Shown here piece by piece: positions 50,076-60,104 of a stretch of 64,000 bases of DNA; within the stretch, counting starts at the first letter, position 1, and every line of letters begins with the position of its first letter. A model generated the notes under the pieces. That model was not told the DNA's origin. It saw only the letters and a program-made list of their open reading frames with translations, and made no database searches. Source of the DNA: Microbacterium ginsengiterrae (lineage in GTDB: Bacteria > Actinomycetota > Actinomycetes > Actinomycetales > Microbacteriaceae); the NCBI RefSeq assembly GCF_014205075.1, contig NZ_JACHMU010000001.1, positions 2,356,001 to 2,420,000 on the forward strand, written 5' to 3'. The position numbers were made by a program, and so were the translations under genes.

Positions 50076-51503
50076 TCACGCCTGGAGCGCGTGCTCCTCG
50101 ATGTAAACCCGCAGGGCGTGCTCGTCGTCCGGCATCTCGACGACACGCTGCGGTGCGTCGAGGAGGCTCTGCGTCTCGGCATCCGGCTGGACGGTGGTCC
50201 CGAGGGCCTCGGAGATGAGGTCGGCGAACTTCTGCGGCTTCGCCGTCTCGAGGACGAGCATCGGGATGCCGTCCTCGACGTGTGCGCGCGCGACCTTCGC
50301 GCCGTCGGCGGTGTGCGGATCGATCGTGACGCCGGATGCGGCTGAGACCTCGCGGATCGTCGCGAGACGGTCGTCGTGCGTGCTCGTGCCGCTGACGAGT
50401 CCGAATTCGCTCTCGAACCTCTCCAGGTGCGCGGAGAGGTCGATCTCGTCGCGCTCCTCGAGTTCGTGCCACGCGGCGGCCGTCCGCTCGGGGTCGCGCC
50501 CGAGCAGGTCGAACACGAACCGCTCGAGGTTGGAGGCGCGGGAGACGTCCATGGACGGGCTCGAGGTGGCGAGGGTGTTCGCGGACGAGCGCGGGCGGTA
50601 GTGCCCGGTGCGGAAGAACTCGTCGAGGACGTTGTTCTCGTTCGTGGCGAGGACGAGGCGGCGGATCGGCACGCCCATGCTGCGCGCGTAGTGGCCGGAG
50701 AGGATGTTGCCGAAGTTGCCGGAGGGGACGGCGAAGGAGACCTCGAAGGTCGAACGCTCCGCAGCGTCGACGGAGTCGGTCGCACGCAACCATGCCCACA
50801 CGTAGTAGACGATCTGCGCGGAGATACGGCCGAAGTTGATCGAGTTGACCGCTCCGAGGCTGTGGGCGCGCTTGAAGTCCAGATCGGTGTTGAGTCGCTT
50901 GACGAGGTTCTGGCAGTCGTCGAAGACGCCCTCGACCGCGATGTTGTGCACGTTCTCGTCCTGCAGCGAGTACATCTGCGCGCGCTGGAACGCGCTCATC
51001 CGGCCCTGCGGGGAGAGCATGAACACCGCGACGCGTTCACGGCCGCGGAGGGCGTGCTCGGCGGCGGATCCGGTGTCGCCGGAGGTCGCACCGAGCACGT
51101 TGAGGACGCGGTCGTCCTTCGCGAGGACGTATTCCAGCGCCTCGCCGAGGAACTGCATCGCCATGTCCTTGAACGCGAGCGTCGGGCCCTCCGAGAGGCC
51201 GACGAGCGTCATGCCATCGCCGAGGTCGGACAACGGCACGATCTTGTCCGCCGAGAACTTGCCGCCGCCGTACGCGGCCGCCGTCAGCCGCGCGAGGTCG
51301 TCGCGCGGGATGTCCGTCGCGAACAGGCCGATGATCTCGGTGGCCAGCTCGGGGTAGCTGAGCGGCCGCAGCCGCTCGAGCTCGGATGTCGAGAGCCGGG
51401 GGAGGTGCTCGGGAACGGCGAGACCGCCGTTGGGTGCGAGTCCTTCGAGAAGGACGTCGCTGAACTGTCCGAGCGTGCCGCCGCGGGTGGAGATGTACTG
51501 CAC
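50076..51503 (-). CDS. thrC: Threonine synthase
   Basis: A 475-aa PLP enzyme that converts O-phosphohomoserine to threonine. QYISTRGGTLGQFSDVLLEG at the start, PLP lysine in TLAFKDMAMQFLGEALEYVL, phosphate-binding VLGATSGDTGSAAEHALRGR, and NSINFGRISAQIVYYVWAWL are characteristic of the long (yeast/E. coli type) subclass. The start is GTG at 51503, based on the conserved N-terminus. The gene is not next to hom (63479), in contrast to the usual hom-thrC-thrB order in actinobacteria. Confidence 0.94.
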   Translation of the reverse strand: MQYISTRGGTLGQFSDVLLEGLAPNGGLAVPEHLPRLSTSELERLRPLSYPELATEIIGLFATDIPRDDLARLTAAAYGGGKFSADKIVPLSDLGDGMTLVGLSEGPTLAFKDMAMQFLGEALEYVLAKDDRVLNVLGATSGDTGSAAEHALRGRERVAVFMLSPQGRMSAFQRAQMYSLQDENVHNIAVEGVFDDCQNLVKRLNTDLDFKRAHSLGAVNSINFGRISAQIVYYVWAWLRATDSVDAAERSTFEVSFAVPSGNFGNILSGHYARSMGVPIRRLVLATNENNVLDEFFRTGHYRPRSSANTLATSSPSMDVSRASNLERFVFDLLGRDPERTAAAWHELEERDEIDLSAHLERFESEFGLVSGTSTHDDRLATIREVSAASGVTIDPHTADGAKVARAHVEDGIPMLVLETAKPQKFADLISEALGTTVQPDAETQSLLDAPQRVVEMPDDEHALRVYIEEHALQA

Positions 51504-51594
51504 GTCGTGAACCTCGTCTGTGCCGTGGGTGGATGCCGCAAATCGTCGTCTCCATCGTAGGGCGTGGCGAGTCGGGCTCAGGCACAATGGACCG

Positions 51595-52473
51595 ATGGCA
51601 GCGGACGCCGACGGCACCATCGACGACATCGCGGCCGAACTGTGCGCCCTTCCCCCCGGAGAGTTCACCGACGCGCGGAACGCGAAGGCCAAACAGATCG
51701 AGGATGCGGCGCTGGCGGCGGAGGTCAAGGCGATCCGCAAGCCGCTGCTGGCGGCGTGGGTGGTGAACCTGTTCGCCCGTGAACGCGCCGACGAGCTCGG
51801 TGAGGCGCTGGATCTCGCTCGCGAGCTGCGCGAGGCGCAGGATGACATGGATGCCGCCGCGCTGAGGACGTTGAACCGTCAGCGCCGCGCGCTCATCCGC
51901 CAGCTCACGGCGGCAGCGGGCGAGCTCGCCACCGCGCGCGGCGAGAAGATCACGCAGGCGACGGCGGATGCGGTCTCGCAGACGCTGAACGCGGCGATGT
52001 TCGATGCGCACGCCGCGACAGCGGTGGCCTCGCGCCGACTCATCCGTCCGCTGGAGGCGTCCGGAGCAGATCCCGCCGAGATCGCCGAGGCCGTCGCCGG
52101 CCACCTGGATGCGGAGGTGCCGCCTCCCGCCGCACGGCCACCGGACGAGCTCAAGGCGCGCCGCGTCCTGAAGGAGGCGCGCAACGCGCTCCGATCAGCG
52201 GAGAAGGACCTCGCCGGTGCGGAACGGGCGCATGATGCGGCCGAGCGTGCGTGGAGCGACGGCGCGGAGCGAGCGGATGAGCTCGACGAGCGGGTCGCGA
52301 CGTTGGAGAAGGAGCTCGCCGCTGTGCGGAAGGAGGCGACCGCCCTGAAGAAGGAGCGTGCTGCCACGAGCGCCGAGCGCCTCGACACGCAGGAGCGCGT
52401 CGAGGCGGCTCGGGAGGCGGTGGCTGCCGAGCGCGAAGCTCTCGATGAGGCGGAGTCCGCGGTCCACCGTTGA
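51595..52473 (+). CDS. Coiled-coil protein, unknown function
   Basis: A 292-aa almost entirely helical, Ala/Glu/Arg-rich protein. Residues 1-60 contain [20 protein letters not shown] and [20 protein letters not shown]; the C-terminal half (180-292) is a continuous predicted coiled coil ([20 protein letters not shown]). I do not recognise a named family; similar proteins occur widely in Microbacteriaceae. No signal or membrane helix. CACAAT lies 6 nt before the ATG, as at the small HTH gene (2400). It is divergent from thrC across 91 bp. Confidence 0.7.
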   Translation: MAADADGTIDDIAAELCALPPGEFTDARNAKAKQIEDAALAAEVKAIRKPLLAAWVVNLFARERADELGEALDLARELREAQDDMDAAALRTLNRQRRALIRQLTAAAGELATARGEKITQATADAVSQTLNAAMFDAHAATAVASRRLIRPLEASGADPAEIAEAVAGHLDAEVPPPAARPPDELKARRVLKEARNALRSAEKDLAGAERAHDAAERAWSDGAERADELDERVATLEKELAAVRKEATALKKERAATSAERLDTQERVEAAREAVAAEREALDEAESAVHR

Positions 52474-52492
52474 CCAGCGTGCGAGCTCGCGA

Positions 52493-52975
52493 TCAGAGCT
52501 CGACGGTCCTGCTCTCCCCGGGGTGGGCGGGCTCGTCGGTCACCATGCCCTTGACGATCTCGACGATGGTGGCCGGCAGTCCAGGGGAGTCCCAGTACTC
52601 CGCCGTCTCCGGGTCGACGCGCAGCAGGACGATGTCGGCGTCCTCCGGTTCGGCGTCTCCGAAGAAGGCCTCGGTCGCCTTACTCCAGTAGCGCTTCTTG
52701 CGCTCGGGGTCATCCCGCACGGTTGCGGTGCCGGCGATCGACGCCCAGAAGCCCTTCTCTGCGACGGTGACGTTGACGGGGCGTCCGCCGATGCTCTCCT
52801 GCACCTTCGGGGTGGATACGCGCGTCATGAACCAGATCGAGTGATCCGCCTCGATCTCCTGGATCGCCATCGGACGGCTGACGATCCGGCCATCGGCTGC
52901 CGCCGTGGTGAGCATGCACACGCCCGCCTTCTCGGTCTTCTCCAGCACGGTCCTCACGGAGTCGTCGGTGCTCAT
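52493..52975 (-). CDS. Pyridoxamine 5'-phosphate oxidase-fold (general stress) protein
   Basis: A 160-aa split-barrel FMN-binding protein. [60 protein letters not shown] and [20 protein letters not shown] match the general stress protein 26 family of the PPOX superfamily. Some members bind flavin or haem. It is convergent with the coiled-coil gene and divergent from phosphoketolase over 222 bp. ATG at 52975. Confidence 0.88.
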   Translation of the reverse strand: MSTDDSVRTVLEKTEKAGVCMLTTAAADGRIVSRPMAIQEIEADHSIWFMTRVSTPKVQESIGGRPVNVTVAEKGFWASIAGTATVRDDPERKKRYWSKATEAFFGDAEPEDADIVLLRVDPETAEYWDSPGLPATIVEIVKGMVTDEPAHPGESRTVEL

Positions 52976-53126
52976 GTCTCTCCTTCGTCTTCGTCGGTGA
53001 TGTTCGGTGTCATCCAGCCTCGTGCACATCGGGGTGGTCGCTCAGGGGGTGTACGAATCGGCGCCAGTGGGGTAGTGGGGCGGCGAACCGGTGACGGCGA
53101 GCGCATGGCCATGCCGTGGCATCCGC

Positions 53127-53132
53127 TATACG
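53127..53132 (+). promoter_or_regulatory. Candidate -10 for the phosphoketolase gene
   Basis: TATACG in a GC-rich stretch, 65 nt upstream of the ATG at 53198. A small inverted repeat ATGCC-GT-GGCAT (53111-53122) lies just before it. The leader has a GGAGGAG ribosome site at 53183-53190. Confidence 0.4.
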
Positions 53133-53197
53133 GTGGCGGGAACACGCGGCGGGCCCTCCAAGGACCCGACGCTCGATGCCGACGGAGGAGCACGCTC

Positions 53198-55585
53198 ATG
53201 GACGACGATCGCATCGCCCGCCTCGACGCCTGGTGGCGGGCGGCCAACTACCTCAGCGTCGGCCAGATCTACCTGCTGGCCAATCCGCTGCTGCGCGAAC
53301 CCTTGCATCCCGAACACGTCAAGCCGCGTCTGCTGGGTCACTTCGGAACCGTGCCTGGTCTCAACCTCGTCTATGCGCACGTCAATCGGCTGATCCAGGA
53401 GCGCGACCTCGACGCCCTCTACATCGCCGGTCCGGGCCACGGCGGCCCCGGTATGGTCGCCAACGCCTGGCTCGACGGCACGTACTCGGAGCTGTATCCG
53501 GACGTCACTCGGGACGAGGGCGGGATGGCGCGGCTGTTCCGCCAGTTCTCCTTCCCCGGCGGCATCCCGAGCCATGCCGCACCGGAGACGCCCGGTTCGA
53601 TCCACGAGGGCGGGGAACTGGGCTATTCGCTCAGCCACGCGTACGGTGCCGCGTTCGACAACCCCGACCTCACCGTCGTCTGCGTGATCGGGGACGGCGA
53701 GGCCGAGACGGGCCCGCTCGCCACCGCCTGGCATTCGAACAAGTTCCTCGACCCGGTGTCGGACGGGACGGTCCTGCCGATCCTGCATCTGAACGGCTGG
53801 AAGATCGCCAACCCGACCGTGCTGGCGCGGATCCCCGACGACGAGCTGCTCGATCTCATGCGCGGCTACGGGCACGATCCGCTGCTGATCGAGTTCACGG
53901 CGGACGACGACCACGCCGACGTGCACCGTCGGTTCGCGTCCGTCATGGACGAGGCGGCTGACCGCATCGCAGCGATCAGGGCCGCCGCGCGTGACGGCGC
54001 CGTCGAGCGGCCGCGGTGGCCGATGATCATCCTCAGATCCCCGAAGGGCTGGACCGGCCCGGCGGTCGTAGACGGCCTGCCCGTCGAGGGGACGTGGCGG
54101 TCGCATCAGGTACCGCTGACGGGCGCCAGAGAGGATGCGGGTCATCTACGGCAACTGGAGGAATGGCTGCGCTCCTACCGTCCCGACGAGTTGTTCGGCG
54201 CGGACGGTGAGCCCGCACCGGACATAGACGGACTCGTCCCGTCAGGCGACAAGAGGATGTCGGCGTCGCCCCACGCCAACGCGGGTCTCGTGCGGCAGGA
54301 CCTCGACCTGCCCGATCCCCGCGACTTCGCGGTCCAGGTGGACGATCCTGGCACGGACGACGCGTCTGCGACGGCAGTGCTCGGGTCCTATCTCGCCGAG
54401 GTGATGCGCCGCAATCCGCGCACGTTCCGACTGTTCGGGCCGGACGAGACGGCCTCCAACCGTCTCGCGCCGGCGGTCTACGAGGTGACGGACAAGCAGT
54501 GGAAAGCGAAGACGACCGAGCTGGACGAGCATCTCGCGAGGGCGGGCCGCGTCATGGAGGTGCTCAGCGAGCACCAGTGCCAGGGCTGGTTGGAGGGGTA
54601 TCTCCTCACCGGCAGGCACGGCGTCTTCACGTCGTACGAGGCGTTCGTGCACATCGTGGACTCGATGTTCAACCAGCACGCCAAGTGGCTCGAGGCGTCG
54701 AAGGAGGTCGCGTGGCGCGCACCCATCGCGAGCCTCAACTACCTGCTCTCCAGTCACGTGTGGCGGCAGGACCACAACGGCTTCACCCACCAGGATCCCG
54801 GATTCATCGACGTGGCACTGAACAAGAGCGCGGACATCGTGCGGGTGTATCTGCCGTTCGACGCGAACACCCTCCTGCGCACCTACGACCACTGTCTGCG
54901 GTCGGTGGATGAGATCAACGTCGTCGTGGCCGGCAAGCAGCCCCAGCCGCAGTGGCTGAGCATGGATGCGGCCGTCGAGCACTGCGCTCGCGGCCTCGGG
55001 GTGCTCGAGTGGGCGGGGACCGAGCGCGAAGGGCGAGAGGCCGACGTGGTGCTGGCCGCCGCGGGGGATGTGCCGACGATCGAGGTGCTCGCTGCCGCGA
55101 GCATCCTCAGGAAGGAGGTGCCGGACCTCGCCGTGCGTGTGGTGAACGTCGTGGACCTCATGCGTCTGCAGTCCGGGAGCGAACATCCGCACGGTCTGTC
55201 GGACGATGATTTCGATGCGGTGTTCACGGCGGACAGGCCGATCATCTTCGCCTACCACGGGTATCCGTGGCTCATCCATCGACTCGCCTACCGTCGTCGC
55301 GGGCACGACAACCTGCACGTGCGCGGCTACAAGGAGAAGGGCACCACCACGACGCCGTTCGACATGGTGATGCTCAACGATCTCGATCGATTCCGGCTCG
55401 CAGCCGACGCACTCGGCCGGCTGCCGGATGGCGAGCGGGAGCACGCCGCGCTCATCGAGGATCTCCTCGACCGCCGGCGTCGGGCGAAGGAGTACACGAG
55501 AGAGCACGGCGAGGATGATCCCGCCATCAGCGGGTGGCGGTGGGGCGGAGTCAGCGGCGAGGGAGCCCGGTGGGCGGCCCGCTGA
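53198..55585 (+). CDS. xfp: Xylulose-5-phosphate/fructose-6-phosphate phosphoketolase
   Basis: A 795-aa thiamine-diphosphate enzyme that splits xylulose-5-P or fructose-6-P with phosphate, giving acetyl-phosphate. Motifs: [60 protein letters not shown], and TPP site [20 protein letters not shown]; later [32 protein letters not shown] and [15 protein letters not shown]. Length is standard. The ATG at 53198 follows GGAGGAG by 7 nt. The last 35 bp overlap the convergent metal-ATPase gene. A bypass of upper glycolysis toward acetate or acetyl-CoA is implied. Confidence 0.96.
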   Translation: MDDDRIARLDAWWRAANYLSVGQIYLLANPLLREPLHPEHVKPRLLGHFGTVPGLNLVYAHVNRLIQERDLDALYIAGPGHGGPGMVANAWLDGTYSELYPDVTRDEGGMARLFRQFSFPGGIPSHAAPETPGSIHEGGELGYSLSHAYGAAFDNPDLTVVCVIGDGEAETGPLATAWHSNKFLDPVSDGTVLPILHLNGWKIANPTVLARIPDDELLDLMRGYGHDPLLIEFTADDDHADVHRRFASVMDEAADRIAAIRAAARDGAVERPRWPMIILRSPKGWTGPAVVDGLPVEGTWRSHQVPLTGAREDAGHLRQLEEWLRSYRPDELFGADGEPAPDIDGLVPSGDKRMSASPHANAGLVRQDLDLPDPRDFAVQVDDPGTDDASATAVLGSYLAEVMRRNPRTFRLFGPDETASNRLAPAVYEVTDKQWKAKTTELDEHLARAGRVMEVLSEHQCQGWLEGYLLTGRHGVFTSYEAFVHIVDSMFNQHAKWLEASKEVAWRAPIASLNYLLSSHVWRQDHNGFTHQDPGFIDVALNKSADIVRVYLPFDANTLLRTYDHCLRSVDEINVVVAGKQPQPQWLSMDAAVEHCARGLGVLEWAGTEREGREADVVLAAAGDVPTIEVLAAASILRKEVPDLAVRVVNVVDLMRLQSGSEHPHGLSDDDFDAVFTADRPIIFAYHGYPWLIHRLAYRRRGHDNLHVRGYKEKGTTTTPFDMVMLNDLDRFRLAADALGRLPDGEREHAALIEDLLDRRRRAKEYTREHGEDDPAISGWRWGGVSGEGARWAAR

Positions 55586-57410
55586 GGGCTCGCAGCGCGT
55601 AGAGGATCGTCGCGAGGTCGACGAGCTCCTGGATGAGCGCGCCGGCGACGGCGGGGATGACGCCGGTCATCGCCACGAGCATGAGCCCGACGCTCAGTCC
55701 GACGCCGATCCAGATCGCGGTGAGCGCGACACGGAGAGTGTGTCGGCCGATCGACACCGCATCGGCGACCTTCGCCAGCGAATCGACGAGGATGACGACG
55801 TCTGCGGCGTCACCTGCTGCCGTCGCGCCCTTCGCTCCCATCGCGACCCCGACATCGGCTGCGGCGAGCACCGGCGCGTCGTTGACGCCGTCTCCCACCA
55901 TCATCACCGGGCGCGGGTTGATCTTCGCGGCGAGCTCCACCTTCTGGGGTGGGAGCAGTTCGGCGTGGACATCCCGGATTCCCACCTGTTGTGCGATGGA
56001 TTCCGCCGTCGAGCGGACATCGCCGGTGAGCATGGACGTGTGTGCGACGCCATGATCTTGTAACCACGCGACGACGTCCGCGGCCTCGGGGCGCGGCGGA
56101 TCGGCGAGCACCAGCACACCGCCGAACCGGCCGTCCACGGAGACGTATGCGGCGGCCTGGCTCACGTCGAGGGCGGCGCGGACGGTGTCAGGTGCGAGTG
56201 AGGCGATGTAGGCGGGTTTGCCCACGGCCACCTCCCGGCCGTCGATCACGGCGACCACGCCGTTCGTGGCCTCTTCGCGTGCGTCGGTCGCCGTCCGGAG
56301 TGCGAGCCCGCGTACGTCTGCGGCGCGGCGGATGCCGTCGGCGAGCACGTGCGACGAGTACTGCTCTGCCGATGCGGCGAGCTCGAGGAGCTCGTCGGCG
56401 TCGAAACCGGGGGAGGGGCGGATGTCGACGAGTTCGGGGCGGCCCTGGGTCAGCGTCCCCGTCTTGTCGAACGCGGCGGATCGGATGCGGGCGATCTGCT
56501 CGACGACGGCCCCGCCCTTGAGGATCACACCCGCCTTGGCCGAGCGGGAGAGACCACCGAGGAAGGCGACGGGCGCGGCGATCAGCAGGGGGCAGGGCGT
56601 GGCGAGGACGAGCACCTCGGCGAACCGGGACGGTTCGCCGGAGACCGCCCATGCGATTCCGCCCAGCAGCAGCGCGACCGCCGTGAACGGTATCGCGAAT
56701 CGGTCGGCGAGCCGGACCACGGGAGCGCGTGAGTTCTCGGCGGCCTGGACGAGGGAGACGATCTGTTGGTACTGGCTCTCCGAACTCGGGCGCACGGCGC
56801 GGATCCGCACAGCGTGGGTGCCGTTGATCGCGCCGGAGAGCACTTCTTCGCCCCGCTCGCGCGTCACCGGCAGGCTCTCCCCGGTGAGGGACGATTCGTC
56901 GAAGGTGGCCGCGTCGGTGAGCAGCACGCCGTCCACGGGCACGATCTCCGCAGGACGCACCAGCAGCTCATCGCCGACGGCTACCTCGTCGACCGGTACA
57001 TCTCGCATCTCCGACGAGTCCGCCGTTCCGGTGCGCGCGAACACGTGTGCGACCCGTGGGGACCGGTCGAGCAGCGCGGACAGGTCGCGGGTGGCGCGTC
57101 GTCCGGCGAAGTCCTCGATGGCCTCACCGCCCGAGAGCATCAGCACGATGATGAGGGAGGCGATGTACTCGCCGACGGCAAGGGTCGCGACCATCGCCAC
57201 GACGGCGAGGATGTCGAGACCGAAGTGGCCGCGGAGCATGTCGCGCGCCATGTCGACGACGGTCCAGGCGATGAACCCGATGACGAACACGGACGCCAGC
57301 CAGCGGCCGGCCTGCTCCGCGCCGATGCTGTGGAGTGTCAGAACGACAGCGAGGATGATGACGGTGATGGTGATCACCGGGTGACGCCAGAGCAGACGGA
57401 GCTGTCGCAT
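55551..57410 (-). CDS. P1B-type metal-transporting ATPase with TPCP and QEXXD motifs
   Basis: A 619-aa heavy-metal P-type ATPase. Actuator motif [20 protein letters not shown] metal site [20 protein letters not shown] (about 270), phosphorylation site [15 protein letters not shown] (about 313), and [20 protein letters not shown] (about 505); QELVD near 592 in the last helix. TPCP plus QEXXD is the pattern reported for the P1B-5 group, linked to nickel or iron in rhizobial Nia. No N-terminal heavy-metal-associated domain is present and no C-terminal hemerythrin domain. It has about six to eight helices, and the metal is inferred only. Confidence 0.88.
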   Translation of the reverse strand: MRQLRLLWRHPVITITVIILAVVLTLHSIGAEQAGRWLASVFVIGFIAWTVVDMARDMLRGHFGLDILAVVAMVATLAVGEYIASLIIVLMLSGGEAIEDFAGRRATRDLSALLDRSPRVAHVFARTGTADSSEMRDVPVDEVAVGDELLVRPAEIVPVDGVLLTDAATFDESSLTGESLPVTRERGEEVLSGAINGTHAVRIRAVRPSSESQYQQIVSLVQAAENSRAPVVRLADRFAIPFTAVALLLGGIAWAVSGEPSRFAEVLVLATPCPLLIAAPVAFLGGLSRSAKAGVILKGGAVVEQIARIRSAAFDKTGTLTQGRPELVDIRPSPGFDADELLELAASAEQYSSHVLADGIRRAADVRGLALRTATDAREEATNGVVAVIDGREVAVGKPAYIASLAPDTVRAALDVSQAAAYVSVDGRFGGVLVLADPPRPEAADVVAWLQDHGVAHTSMLTGDVRSTAESIAQQVGIRDVHAELLPPQKVELAAKINPRPVMMVGDGVNDAPVLAAADVGVAMGAKGATAAGDAADVVILVDSLAKVADAVSIGRHTLRVALTAIWIGVGLSVGLMLVAMTGVIPAVAGALIQELVDLATILYALRALSGPPTGLPRR

Positions 57411-57491
57411 GCTTCAGCTTGGCGCGGAATCTCGCCCGACACCAAAAACGATGTCGTCGATCATGTGCTCTGATCGAACACGGGAAATGTG

Positions 57492-57564
57492 TGCCCCCGA
57501 CAGGAGTCGAACCTGCGACCTACGGTACCGGAAACCGGCGCTCTATCCACTGAGCTACGGAGGC
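57492..57564 (-). tRNA. tRNA-Arg (anticodon CCG)
   Basis: A 73-nt cloverleaf read on the minus strand. Acceptor stem 7 bp with one G-U pair, D-stem GCTC/GAGC, anticodon loop TTCCGGT with CCG at positions 34-36 (reads CGG) and G37 as in arginine tRNAs; T-arm GCAGG-TTCGACT-CCTGT. Pair 27-43 is a C-U mismatch. CCA is not encoded. The argS gene lies about 0.9 kb downstream in the window. Confidence 0.93.
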
Positions 57565-57580
57565 GTACCGAACGACGATA

Positions 57581-58381
57581 TCACTCACTCGGGGTGGTCT
57601 CTGCACCACCGGCCTCCGTCACCGGTGCGGCGGCGATGTCGGCGAGCGCCGAGGCGACCTTCTCGGCGAGATACCGGTGCCCGTCGGTGGACGGGTGACG
57701 CCGGCCGACCTCGACATCGATGACGTCGAGGTAGTTCTCCTCGGTGATCCATTCGTCCTGCAGCGGCGAGATGTACCACCACCCGCGGGCGGCCGCGAGT
57801 GCGGCGAGGTCCTTGTCGATGCGCGAGGTGCCCGCCGCGACGGGAAGGGCGTGCGGAGCGGGGCCGAGCACGACGATCGCCGCGTCGGGGTACGTCGCCG
57901 CCAGCGCGTCCCAGGCGGCGTTGACCGCATCGCGGTAGCCGTCCGCGCCCTGCTCGCGATCGTTGATCGATCCCTGGATGATGATGAGGTCAGGGGAGAC
58001 AGCCGGGTCGAGAGCGGCGATCCGCGTGCCGAAGTCCGGGCCGTCGATGCCGGGCTTCAGATAGCCGCTGCCACGGACGCCGTCGACGATCGTCTCACCG
58101 TCGAGGAGCTCCGCCAGCACGTACGCGTAGCCGAGCGAGGGCACGTTCGCCGCGGCCCCGTACGTCCACGAATCGCCGAAGACGAGCACGCGAGGATGCT
58201 CGGGCAGCACGAGCGCCGTCGGGGCGACGGTCACCGTCTCCTCCGCGGCGAGCGGGGCGGCTTCGACAGGCGCGGGCACCCAGGGGCGCCACACGCCGAG
58301 CACGGCGCCTGACACGGCAAGGACGAGCACGGTGATGAGCGCTGTCACACGCGCGCGTCTGCGCGTCCTCCCCGAGGTCAT
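57581..58381 (-). CDS. SGNH/GDSL-family hydrolase, exported or membrane-anchored
   Basis: A 266-aa protein. An N-terminal basic region and helix (RVTALITVLVLAVSGAVLGV, about 11-30) direct it outside. The SGNH blocks are LVFGDSWTYGAAANV (catalytic Ser), GVRGSGYLKPG (Gly), IIIQGSINDREQGADGY (Asn) and HPSTDGHRYLAEKVASALA (Asp and His). Enzymes of this type de-esterify cell-wall glycans or lipids. The substrate is unknown. TACCCT lies 6 nt before the ATG at 58381, so leaderless. Divergent from argS by 56 bp. Confidence 0.87.
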   Translation of the reverse strand: MTSGRTRRRARVTALITVLVLAVSGAVLGVWRPWVPAPVEAAPLAAEETVTVAPTALVLPEHPRVLVFGDSWTYGAAANVPSLGYAYVLAELLDGETIVDGVRGSGYLKPGIDGPDFGTRIAALDPAVSPDLIIIQGSINDREQGADGYRDAVNAAWDALAATYPDAAIVVLGPAPHALPVAAGTSRIDKDLAALAAARGWWYISPLQDEWITEENYLDVIDVEVGRRHPSTDGHRYLAEKVASALADIAAAPVTEAGGAETTPSE

Positions 58382-58437
58382 GGGATGAGGGTAAGCGATC
58401 CGTCGGCCGACACCAACTCGCCTAGACTTGATGGGTT

Positions 58438-60102
58438 ATGAACCCCGACACTCTCGCCGAAGCCATCCTCGCCGTCGTCACGCCGATCGCGGCATCCCTG
58501 CGACCCGAGGAGACGCTCGGACTCGCCGCGTCGGACATCCCGCTGGAGCGTCCGCGCAACCGGGATCACGGCGACTGGGCGTCGAACGTCGCCATGCGGC
58601 TGGCGAAGCGGCTCGGCACGAATCCGCGCGAACTCGCGCAGCGCATCGCCGATGAGATGTCGACGGTGGATGGCGTGGCCAGCGCCGAGGTCGCCGGCCC
58701 CGGGTTCATCAACTTCCGCCTGGATGCCGCCGCCGCCGGCGTGCTCGCCAAGACGATCGTCGAGGCGGGCTCCGCGTACGGCACCAACGACTCCCAGCAC
58801 GGCGTGAGCGTCAACGTCGAGTTCGTCTCGGCGAACCCGACCGGCCCGCTCCACATCGCGCACACACGCTGGGCGGCGCTGGGTGACTCGATCGTCCGGC
58901 TCCTCCTCGCCAGCGGCGCGAACGCCGTCCGCGAGTACTACATCAACGACGCAGGTGCGCAGATGCAGCGGTTCGCGAGCTCCGTCGTCGCCTCGGCCAA
59001 GGGCGAGCCGACACCCGAAGGCGGGTACCCCGGTGAGTACATCGCCGCGCTGGCCGCCCGTGTCGTCGAGGCCCGCCCCGACCTCCTCGACCTGCCGGAG
59101 GACGAGCAGCTGCGGATCGCGGAGGACCTCGCGTACGGCTACCAGCTCGCCGAGATCAAGAGCTCGCTCGAGCGGTTCAACGTGCCGTTCGACGAGTGGT
59201 TCTCCGAGCGCACCCTGCATGCGAAGGGCGAAGACGGAACGAGTCTGATCGATCAGGCCGTCGATCGGCTGCGCGAGCAGGGCCACGTGTTCGACGAGGC
59301 CGGCGCCGTCTGGGTGCGCACGACCGACTTCGGTGACGACAAGGACCGCGTCATCCGCCGCTCCAACGGCGAGTACACGTACTTCGCCGCTGACGCCGCG
59401 TACTACCTGAACAAGGGCGACCGCGGCTTCCAGAACAAGATCTATCTGCTCGGCGCCGACCATCACGGCTACGTGCACCGCCTCAAGGCCGTGGCCGGCG
59501 CCGCCGGCGAGGACCCGGAGAAGAACATCCAGGTGCTCATCGGCCAGATGGTCTCGATCAACGGCGCCCGGCTGAGCAAGCGCGCAGGAAACATCATCGA
59601 GATGGACGACCTGCTCGAGTGGCTCGGCACCGACGCGCTGCGGTATTCCCTGGAGCGCTCGCCCGCCGATTCGCCGCTGGATCTCGACCCTGAGCTGCTC
59701 CAGAAGCGCACGAACGACAACCCCGTCTTCTACGTCCAGTACGCCCACGCCCGCACGCACAACGTGGCGCGCAACGCCGTCGACTCGGGTGTCGACCGGT
59801 CCGAGTTCGCGCCGGAGACCCTCACCCACGAGACGGAATCGGCGTTGCTCGGTGCCCTGCAGGAATTCCCGCGCATCGTCGCCTTCGCCGCAGAGGTCCG
59901 TGAGCCGCACCGAGTCGCCCGCTACCTCGAAGAGCTCGCCGGCCTGTATCACCGCTGGTACGACAACTGCCGCATCACGCCGCTGGGCGACGCCCCGATC
60001 GAGAGCGTGCACCGCACACGCCTGTGGCTAAACGACGCGACAGGTCAGGTGCTCCGCAACGGCCTCGACCTCCTCGGCGTCTCGGCCCCAGAGCGGATGT
60101 AG
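58438..60102 (+). CDS. argS: Arginyl-tRNA synthetase
   Basis: A 554-aa class I synthetase. FVSANPTGPLHIAHTRWAAL has the HIGH-type HIAH; YYINDAGAQMQRFASS, YLLGADHHGYVHRLKAVAGA and GQMVSINGARLSKRAGN (KMSKS replaced by LSKRAG, as usual in ArgRS) follow; the anticodon-binding domain is about 430-554. It charges tRNA-Arg; one such gene lies close by on the other strand. TAGACT is 9 nt before the ATG at 58438; another ATG out of frame at 58431 should not be mistaken for the start. LmeA-like gene follows after 2 bp. Confidence 0.96.
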   Translation: MNPDTLAEAILAVVTPIAASLRPEETLGLAASDIPLERPRNRDHGDWASNVAMRLAKRLGTNPRELAQRIADEMSTVDGVASAEVAGPGFINFRLDAAAAGVLAKTIVEAGSAYGTNDSQHGVSVNVEFVSANPTGPLHIAHTRWAALGDSIVRLLLASGANAVREYYINDAGAQMQRFASSVVASAKGEPTPEGGYPGEYIAALAARVVEARPDLLDLPEDEQLRIAEDLAYGYQLAEIKSSLERFNVPFDEWFSERTLHAKGEDGTSLIDQAVDRLREQGHVFDEAGAVWVRTTDFGDDKDRVIRRSNGEYTYFAADAAYYLNKGDRGFQNKIYLLGADHHGYVHRLKAVAGAAGEDPEKNIQVLIGQMVSINGARLSKRAGNIIEMDDLLEWLGTDALRYSLERSPADSPLDLDPELLQKRTNDNPVFYVQYAHARTHNVARNAVDSGVDRSEFAPETLTHETESALLGALQEFPRIVAFAAEVREPHRVARYLEELAGLYHRWYDNCRITPLGDAPIESVHRTRLWLNDATGQVLRNGLDLLGVSAPERM

Positions 60103-60104
60103 CA

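Noticed and set aside
53103..53112. CATGGCCATG palindrome upstream of the phosphoketolase gene
   Set aside because: Only 10 bp of GC-balanced self-complementary sequence; frequent by chance, and no second copy is seen.
52358..53197. Long N-terminal extension of the phosphoketolase frame
   Set aside because: Phosphoketolases begin close to [18 protein letters not shown]; the ribosome site GGAGGAG supports ATG 53198.
57431..57490. Possible att site at the tRNA-Arg 3' end
   Set aside because: No duplicated tRNA 3' segment and no integrase nearby.
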